From the NCBI GenBank assembly GCA_002633005.1, contig NMRA01000601.1, positions 64,001 to 110,387 of the forward strand: a stretch of DNA of 46,387 nt. The letters are read 5' to 3'. This stretch comes from Phoronis australis (taxonomy: Eukaryota > Phoronida > Phoronidae). Shown in pieces: positions 39,706-46,387 of this stretch (positions within the stretch are counted from its first letter, which is position 1; each line of letters begins with the position of its first letter). The notes beneath the pieces are model-generated. The model worked only from the letters and a program-made list of their open reading frames with translations, was not told the origin of the DNA and did no database searches. The translations under genes were made by a program, and so were the position numbers.

Positions 39706-41357
39706 TTCACTTTCTGGTTCATGATCTCTCGTGACCTGTGGCTAATTTTACACCGTCCATGTGACGTCAGCCGCAGCGGAATGTAGGTCAAGGTGCTCGG
39801 TCAAGATTCTCCTTTCTGCGTGCTTCAGTAGCAGTCAGCTGGCTGGTTCCCTACGTGCCTCGCCAGCACGCAGGTATCACGCCGTGGCACGCCGATGTAA
39901 CCTCAGCAGTCATTGGTTAGCTTTACAACACCGTGAAAAAAATGGCGGACTGAACGATTTTTAGCCTTGTCATGCAAGTGGGGGCGCAGCCGTGAACAGT
40001 ATTTCGTTTCTGCAGTGATGTTTAATAGACGCGTGCTTGAAGCACAGTGTATAATAAACACATTATCTGGCCGATTTAACCGGTGTGTTATTCATACAGT
40101 ATGAATACAGGACAGTATCGTAAACAAAAGTCATCGACAGTAGAAACATGCACTCCGAAAATGCGCAACCATTCACATTTCCTGAACATAAATTTTAACG
40201 GCACCGATTTGTCTGTACAACAGACCACATATACACAGTTTGTTTGCTTAAAGCGCTGCCTGTTGAGAACTCGACTAGCCAATCAGAAATGCCGGTGTAA
40301 AAACTTATCCCTAGGAAAATCAATACCAGCGTTCTGGCTACTGACCACATAGCGGCACGCAGGGAACCAGCGAGAGCAGTCAGCCGAGCGCCCATTAGCG
40401 ATAACTAAATGAGAAACCATGTGATTGATGGGAAGGGCCATCTGTTTCTGGTAAAGGTTTTGGATGTGCGGGTACCTTTTGCGATGTACACACGAGTAAC
40501 TCATTTTGGTTTTAACAGCTAGCCATTATCCCGTCACGGTGACGCACAATCCCTTTTTTGGTTAGGGAGGTGCCGTTGGAGATCTAAATCAGTTGGCGAA
40601 CATTTTATACCTTGCAATTCTATGCTTTAAAAGTTCGTTCTGGGTTTGTCAGTTTCTGGGTAAACAAGATACACCTGAGATAGTTTTCAAAGTTCGTCAT
40701 TGCCAATACGCTTGCAATATTGTCTAAAATTATGGTCCTTAGATCACTACACTGTTAATTTCAAGTTTGACAGTATCGTTGGATTTTGCTGTGGCTCAGG
40801 AACTCATATGTAGGCACCGAACAGACTGCTGAACTGTTGAAATTATTATTTTTTTAGTTGAGTAGACAAGCTTTTGTAATGTATAAGTTGATTTGTTGTG
40901 TTGCGTATCGTTTAATTCAAAGTAAATATTGAGTGTGGCAGTAACTGTAACAGGGATTTTTAAATCTTTTAAAAAAGACGTACTTTTTGTTTCAACAAAA
41001 TTTAAATTGACATATATTATTTCTTGTGTAATAACATGTACGTACAAATGATGATGTGGTAACTATAAGCAAGATACACGTACGTGTGAGACGGTTCTTA
41101 AAAATCAACGATTCGTTACTTTCAGAAGGTTACACGTATCGACAATAGCTTCCATTTTTGAAGTGTCATGTTTCAACCGCATGTCTATGAAAGATGCAAT
41201 CAGGTTGTGTGCAGCTGCCAGTGCGACATTATTGATAATTTATGAGACTTATTGAGTGATTAGATGTTGCTGGATTTAAGAGTTTTATTTTTACTAAATA
41301 AATATTCAGTAAATACTCTTGACATTACACGGCAAATATTCAAATCTGGTATCAAAC
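39706..41357. other. Spacer between two LINEs, with a promoter-like patch
   Basis: No gene is recognised. Around 39.75-40.3 kb the sequence is CpG-richer, with a palindromic CRE (TGACGTCA near 39762), ATTGG near 39914 and AGCCAATCAG near 40277. An imperfect inverted repeat (GGCTGGTTCCCTACGTGCC near 39840 and GGCACGCAGGGAACCAGC near 40353) suggests an old mobile element or bidirectional control region. Confidence 0.35.
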
Positions 41358-41370
41358 AAAAAGTGAAGCA
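41358..41370. repeat. 5' target-site duplication of the L1-like LINE
   Basis: AAAAAGTGAAGCA, repeated exactly at 44087-44099 after the poly(A) tail. Confidence 0.85.
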
Positions 41371-41375
41371 ATTAC

Positions 41376-42260
41376 GTGAACAAGAATGTCCACAAACTTA
41401 TAGACGAGACTGGACGAAGCTTGATGAACCAAAAAGCTATACTGCGTGCAATCGAAAAATTCTATGCAAATTTATATGCAGCCAAAGAAAATGACTCTCT
41501 CCAATATGAGTTGGAGGACTTGATGACCCCTGAAAATATGTCGAAACTGGACGCCGACCTGAAAGAAAACCTAGAAGGACCAATGAGATATACTGAAGCT
41601 GCGACTGTCCTTAAATGTATGAAAAATAACAAAACACCGGGGACTGATGGTTTTCTTGTAGAGTTTTACAATTTTTTTTGGAAAAAATTGTCGCCATTTT
41701 TGATCAAATCTTTTAATTACAGTTTTCGAACCGGCCGTCTCCCTATCACTATGCGTCAAGGTGTCATTACTTTGATTCCTAAGGGCAAGAAACCACGTGA
41801 ATACATTAAAAATTGGAGACCAATCTCCTTACTAAATTCAAGTTATAAACTATTATCAGCATGTATTGCACAAAGGATAAAATCTATTTTAAATAAGTTA
41901 ATTCATCCTAATCAAACTGGGTTTCTCCCAGGTCGCTTTATGGAGGAGAACACCAGAGTGATTTATGACATCTTACAATATACTCAACTTAAGTATATTC
42001 CCGGACTTTTGATATTAATTGATTTTGAAAAAGCCTTTGATTCTGTGTCCTGGAGATTTCTTAAGAAAGTTCTACACTATTTCAATTTTGGTGACGATAT
42101 TATTCGTTGGTTCACAATACTCAATGAAAGTATCCAACTTTCGGTCATTCAGTATGGCTTTACGTCCAACTACTTTAACATTTGCCGAGGTTGCAGACAA
42201 GGGGATACCCTTTCACCTTATCTTTTTTGTTGTGTGCCGAAATTATGGCATCTATGTTGA
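41376..42260 (+). pseudogene. Largest intact ORF2 segment of the L1/Tx1-like LINE
   Basis: 294 codons covering the finger and palm region up to motif B (RQGD). The frame is lost just after SPYLF; the next piece with YADD begins near 42314. The Met at the start is not the natural start, because the element is truncated 5 bases upstream of it. Confidence 0.9.
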
Positions 42261-43412
42261 GGCAATGCGAGAATGTTAAAGGCATAAAAGTAGGCTCTTT
42301 AGAGTAAAAATTAATGCAATATGCAGACGACACGGTCCTCTTTCTAGATGGTTCAGAAACCTCTTTAAAATCTTCACTTAACCTTCTTGATCAGTTTGCT
42401 AAGTATTCTGGTTTGACACCCAATATAGATAAAACTGTTTGTATATGGATTGGTTCTAAGATATGTTGTGGTGATAGGCTTTGCTGTGAAAAAAGATTTA
42501 AAATTGGAAAGTTCCCAATTCACATCTCTTGGAATTACCTTCTCTGTCAACTTATAGGACATGATTCACTTAAACTACGATGTAAAATTAAACGAGGTTA
42601 GAAAAGGCATTGGAGATTGGTCAAAAAGAAATTTGTCTACCTTTGGTAAGATAACGGTTGTCAAATCTTTTTTATTACCAAAACTGATTCACCTCTTTTA
42701 CACACTTCCTCTTCCAAGTGCTACTTTTTTAAAGACATTGAAAAAATATTCTTTAATTTTATATGGGGTACCTCTTCTGATAGAATCTCTAGAAAAACCA
42801 TGGTGCAGAAATCTTAAGTTGGAGGTGGGAATATGGTCCATATTGCGTCATTTGTCAAAGCTATTAAACTGACTTAGATTCGAAGATTCTTCAAAAATTA
42901 TTATAACAATACTTCTCTTTGGCTAAATATTTTATGTGAAATTATTCCTAATATAAAAAATGACTCTTTTCAGTTAGGTTCTTGTTTTTTCCTTGAAGTA
43001 TCTAACCGTACTAAGAATATTTTTGGAAGGACATTTTTTATATCTTATACGAATTTATCAATCTTTGTGAGATAGATGATCCTTTGTACCAACCTTTGTG
43101 GTATAACCCCAAAATTTGTATAGACAGTAATCCAATTTTTGGAACGAGTGGTTTCAAAAGGGTATACGGTACGTATACGATTTAATTGACCCTGATAAGG
43201 GATATATTTATGATTATCATACCTTTTGTACACGTTTTCAGTTTTGTCCTTGTATTACACATTTTTAAGGAATTCGAAGTTCAATACTTCGTTCTTGGAA
43301 TCATCTAGGAGACAAGAGTACTATAGTCTCTCCACTTTTTCCAGAACATATTTTTCGAATCTCCTCGGAAAATAAAGGGACTGGGAAAATCTATGAATTA
43401 TTCATTTCTAAA

Positions 43413-43796
43413 TTGTATGTTAAACCTGTCGCAGAATTGAAGTGGGAGAGAGAAATTAACTTATGCGATGATACTCAATCTTGGAAAAAACTTCATTCTG
43501 TAATTTATCATTGTACTTCCGATGTCAGACTCAGATGGTTTCAATTCCGTATCAACCACAAACTTATTGGTACAAACTCTTATTTAAAGAAAATAGGTGT
43601 TAGTGAATCGTCTTTATGCTCTTTCTGTGAGCAACATGAAGAAACAATTCTACATTTGTATTGGGAATGTTCACTTGTTCAGAAGTTTTGGGGATGTTTA
43701 AGAACATTGGATGATAAATCAGTGCAATTTCCCTCTGCAGTTAAATATGTCTTCCGCCTTGTTTGGAGACCCAGCCTTGTAGATCAGAAGTTGTAA
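43413..43796 (+). pseudogene. C-terminal zinc-binding-like segment of the L1/Tx1-like LINE
   Basis: 127 codons including WFQFRINHKLIGTNSYLKKI, then CSFCEQHEETILHLYWEC with a C-x2-C...H...C layout typical of the RT-associated zinc-binding domain. It ends about 290 bases before the poly(A) tail. Confidence 0.8.
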
Positions 43797-44086
43797 ATTT
43801 TAATTCTTTGCTTAGCGAAATTTCATTTATATAGACAAAGACTACAAAAGGCTAAGCCCAATTTTCAGTCATTTTTTCGTGAGGTATGTGATTACTACAA
43901 CCTGGAAAAAATTATTTACAATGATAAATTGGATCTTGAGAGATTCCAGGCAAGGTGGTCTTTTTTGCCTATAGCTTTTATAGGGTCCGATAATGTTCGT
44001 AATTTGTGTGACGTACACTAAACTAGATGTCATATTGCCGCACAACTATGTACTGATTGGTTGAGTTAATAAATGTCTCTACTAAA

Positions 44087-44099
44087 AAAAAGTGAAGCA
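44087..44099. repeat. 3' target-site duplication of the L1-like LINE
   Basis: Exact copy of 41358-41370; its A-rich start merges with the LINE poly(A). Confidence 0.85.
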
Positions 44100-44345
44100 T
44101 CGGAACTAACTGTTTTAATTCGTCATGAGCAATTATTTATTATAGGACTTCAAGGGAAAACGGAATAAAACACACTGAATAAGTGACAATAGACAAATTA
44201 AAATTAAATTAAAAGGCTCTGGTGATAGCAACTCGTCATGAGAGAAGGGTATTGTCACTCGGATATGACTTTTGTTAGGCTCACTTTTTAAAAATATATC
44301 CTCCGAACTAGCCGTTTACAACGCCTGGCTTCAACTCCAGACTCC

Positions 44346-44485
44346 CGTTCAGTAAGGCTAGGACCTCGCTAAAAAGAAAGACTTAGTGAGATTACGCGAG
44401 ATATTGCCGTGTATTTCAAATGAGAGCACGTGACTTTAGTTAGATTTTAGCTAGGTCCTAGCGTAGGTCCTAACGTTACTGAACG
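44346..44485. mobile_element. 140-bp MITE-like element with long inverted ends
   Basis: The left end CGTTCAGTAAGGCTAGGACC and the reverse complement of the right end, CGTTCAGTAACGTTAGGACC, match over about 20 bp with two differences. The interior carries CGCGAGATATTGCC and GAGAGCACGTGA, shared with 13680-13790. No clear target duplication was found. Confidence 0.75.
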
Positions 44486-44538
44486 CACGCCAGTATTACT
44501 CCTTTTGCGAGTTCATAACAATAAACGCGAGATTATGT

Positions 44539-44556
44539 GAGACTTAACTGTGACGT
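44539..44556 (+). promoter_or_regulatory. CRE plus ETS-like motifs
   Basis: TGACGTCAACGGAAGTG combines a palindromic CRE with an ETS-type CGGAAGT, about 105 bases upstream of the THAP-like ATG at 44660. Confidence 0.35.
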
Positions 44557-44659
44557 CAACGGAAGTGGGGCAAAAGCTTATCGTTTGGCCATTTGCCCGA
44601 TACGGTAGCAGAGTGTACTCTGTTGTTTACTTCGAGTATTTAATCTTTTAGTGTGAAAA

Positions 44660-44712
44660 ATGCCAAACAAGCATTGCTGTTATGGCAAATGAAATTAGAT
44701 TCGCACTACAAT
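44660..44712 (+). pseudogene. Decayed start of a THAP-type zinc-finger ORF
   Basis: Reads MPNKHCCYGK then stops. The initial M-P-N and the cysteine pair resemble THAP domain N-termini, and the following bases still spell D-S-H-Y after the damaged codons, as often seen in 'CNSDSRY' THAP starts. THAP domains occur in P-element and Kolobok-type transposases. No further domain is seen, so this is a remnant at best. Confidence 0.3.
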
Positions 44713-45413
44713 ACGTTCCATCGCGTTCTGTACTAATTTCGTCCCGTGTATTTCAAACGGGCGGTAGGCGAAATCCGCTCACTGATTAAGTTTTCACCTC
44801 GTCAGAAAACATTCTGCACCTGAAATTATCACCTAAAAAGGCGCTTGCTTACTTCAGTGATCCTTTCTGCTTCTGAACATATCTTCGATGAAGCATAGCT
44901 ACGGGAATTCAGGTGACTATGGCGAAGAATTCCAACTCCACTTTTTGGTTAATCACAAAGTATTTCAACTGAGTCAGGTGAGTGCGAGGCAAAGGATAGC
45001 GCGAGACTGAGCGAAGCGCGTGACCTTGCGTGTGGCAATTGCACAATATCATGGGAAAATATCAAGTGAAATTTGTAAGATTTTTGTTCCTTGGACTTTT
45101 TGTTCGTCAACAGGCGTGATTTGACGTAACTTCCTCAAAATCGGGTTAAGCAGTGCACATTTATTGCAATTTTGGTAGCGATATTTGGGTCATTTACTTG
45201 GATCTGGTTGGCCTTCTTGGACAACAGCGGGATAAGTTACGAATTTAAAACCGTGTACAAATTATTTTCACCAATAATTTACTATGAAATTTAGTGAAAA
45301 AGAACTATACTTACTATTCTGAGCGATTAAATAGTTTTCATTGGATTTCAGCCTAGCAGATGTTACTTATTGGGTGATAAAAATGCTCACAATTCCCGTT
45401 GGAATTACTCTTA

Positions 45414-45489
45414 TTTCCGGCGGCACCGACAACATGGCGACTACTGCAGCTGAACTGAAGGGCATCTTCAATCGGCTATTTTGTACTTG
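45414..45489 (+). promoter_or_regulatory. Promoter-like ETS/YY1 start with possible first coding exon
   Basis: TTTCCGGCGG (ETS-like) is followed by AACATGGCGAC, which is both a YY1-type site and a good start context. From the ATG at 45434 the frame reads MATTAAELKGIFNRLF and could splice at ACTTG|GTGAAG; otherwise it stops at 45491. This layout is typical of TATA-less housekeeping promoters. No downstream exon could be confirmed in the remaining 0.9 kb. Confidence 0.35.
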
Positions 45490-46249
45490 GTGAAGTTATA
45501 ACTTTGATACATTTTGATGAAAGCTGCTACAAAAAAGCAACTTTGCACAATGTTCATGTTTTTGTGCACAAAATATATATAAGGAATATTCTAAATATTG
45601 CAGTATGAATATCCCATTCAGTTGACCATACACTCATCTTAAAAATAGTTGAAAAAGTTTTGAAACCGTTTTTTCTTTGAAAGTCAATTACGTTTCAAGA
45701 TTTGATTATGTGTCACAACATAATTCATATTTTTCTAAATTTTACGTATGAATCGTTCTTTTAATACATGCATTGTAACTTTTTGCTTTCTTAATTCAAG
45801 TTATCAAAGCCCAAAATGTAAAGGCTCTCAATTGGAGTAATAGGCCATGTTAGATTGTGAAGCTTCCAGCCTCCAATCCTTTTTCCATGCAACTTCTTAT
45901 TTTTTCAAATCCTGCTTGTCAAATTCAAATGTAAGGAAATACCTGGTCGCCATGGAAATGGTTAGGCATATCCACTTTCATATCATGTAAAATTGTCTTG
46001 TTGTTGGATAACGTAATTGTATTGCTTAAATGTTCTAAAGTACTGTGTCAGTGCATTCTAAGTTACTTATTTTGGTAAAAGATTAGATCATTTTGATTTA
46101 CATATCAGCTTTACTGTACTGAGATTATTTCAGTTTTGACTTATGTACAGTAGATGTAACCTTCAACTACCTTGAAAGTCTTCATTGTAGAAACCAAATA
46201 TATAAAGCCGATTGAAAGCACTTGATTTTAATTTGAACTGTTGATTAAA

Positions 46250-46387
46250 TCATAATCGTCTTCTGATTTGTTCTTTGATTTCTATGACACAGTGACCAAA
46301 GCATGATGGAATTGGCTTGCCATAATGAAAGCCTGAAATAATAGGTTCACTGGCATCTTCAGGTAATATTTCTTGATGCTTTGGATT
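46250..46387 (-). CDS. C-terminal 45 codons of a minus-strand reading frame running off the window
   Basis: From the window edge the minus strand stays open and reads NPKHQEILPEDASEPIISGF, then HYGKPIPSCFGHCVIEIKEQ and IRRRL before TGA. The composition looks protein-coding (few rare combinations, a conserved-looking IPSC...IK.QIRRR ending). The IPSC/IPAC followed by I-R/K pattern is seen near the C-terminus of some transposon-derived proteins; this is a weak memory-based link. The upstream part is outside the window. Confidence 0.4.
   Translation of the reverse strand, partial: NPKHQEILPEDASEPIISGFHYGKPIPSCFGHCVIEIKEQIRRRL

Larger units (their letters stand above)
41371..44086 (+). mobile_element. 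5'-truncated L1/Tx1-like LINE, decayed, with 13-bp target duplication
   Basis: Reverse transcriptase motifs run in order: KTPGTDGFLVEFY, ITLIPKGKKPREYIKNWRPI, HPNQTGFLPGR, LILIDFEKAFDSVSWRFL (motif A, first catalytic Asp), GCRQGDTLSPYLF, then after a frameshift and a stop MQYADDTVLFLDGSE (motif C, YADD intact). Thumb-like segments follow in other frames, and near the 3' end CSFCEQHEETILHLYWEC resembles the zinc-binding domain found at the C-terminus of many LINE ORF2 proteins. It ends in poly(A). The endonuclease domain and ORF1 are missing through 5' truncation, as expected from incomplete target-primed reverse transcription. Frameshifts near 42.2, 42.5 and 42.8 kb make it a pseudogene. Confidence 0.93.

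Overview
This window is animal nuclear DNA. Coding sequence is split into small exons joined by GT-AG introns, there are decayed LINEs, several families of short inverted-repeat elements and microsatellites, and two assembly gaps (one single N, one run of 33 N). A transgelin/Mp20-type muscle protein, L1/Tx1-like and Jockey/CR1-like LINEs and recurring 'taggcct' words suggest a marine invertebrate, perhaps a non-vertebrate deuterostome such as a hemichordate, echinoderm or amphioxus. The species call is weak.

Layout. (1) 1-8.7 kb, plus strand: the 3' half of an unidentified gene. Five in-frame exons (2161-2271, 2701-3715, 4263-4399, 5440-5560, 7095-7231) encode a long disordered protein with many S/T-P sites and a very basic C-terminus, followed by a 3'UTR to about 8.67 kb. 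The first exon and its upstream intron appear twice (1-753 and 1490-2241), and the first copy breaks at the single N. This is probably a haplotype assembly artefact. One intron holds an array whose repeat units flip strand part way along. (2) 9.7-22.1 kb, minus strand: a transgelin-like gene, the most interesting locus here. It reads exon 1, 2A, 2B, 3A, 4A, 3B, 4B. Exon 2 is duplicated, and the block exon 3 + terminal exon 4 is duplicated. Exon phases allow only one exon 2 and one exon 3 per in-frame transcript, so the locus can specify four CH-domain proteins: two of 190-191 residues with a calponin-like repeat and two of 147-148 residues without it. (3) 22.1-27.3 kb: no recognisable gene; opposed trinucleotide arrays and other microsatellites.

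(4) 27.3-33.7 kb: two copies of a 1.67-kb transposon with TTAA target duplications, in opposite orientation, flank about 3 kb that carries an unassigned 155-codon minus-strand ORF. (5) 33.7-37.9 kb: non-coding sequence with a poly-G/N gap, a 691-bp inverted-repeat element with a tRNA-like promoter head inside it, and a 21-bp satellite built on the palindrome CTATCGATAG. (6) 38.0-44.1 kb: two 5'-truncated, frameshifted LINEs in the same orientation; the second keeps a perfect 13-bp target-site duplication. (7) 44.1-46.4 kb: a small MITE related to a copy at 13.7 kb, a decayed THAP-like start, a promoter-like ETS/YY1 motif pair over a possible first exon, and at the right edge the C-terminal 45 codons of a minus-strand reading frame.

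The two genes on the left lie tail to tail (plus-strand 3' end near 8.67 kb, minus-strand 3' end near 9.72 kb). All functional statements rest on reading the sequence; no similarity search or expression data were available.
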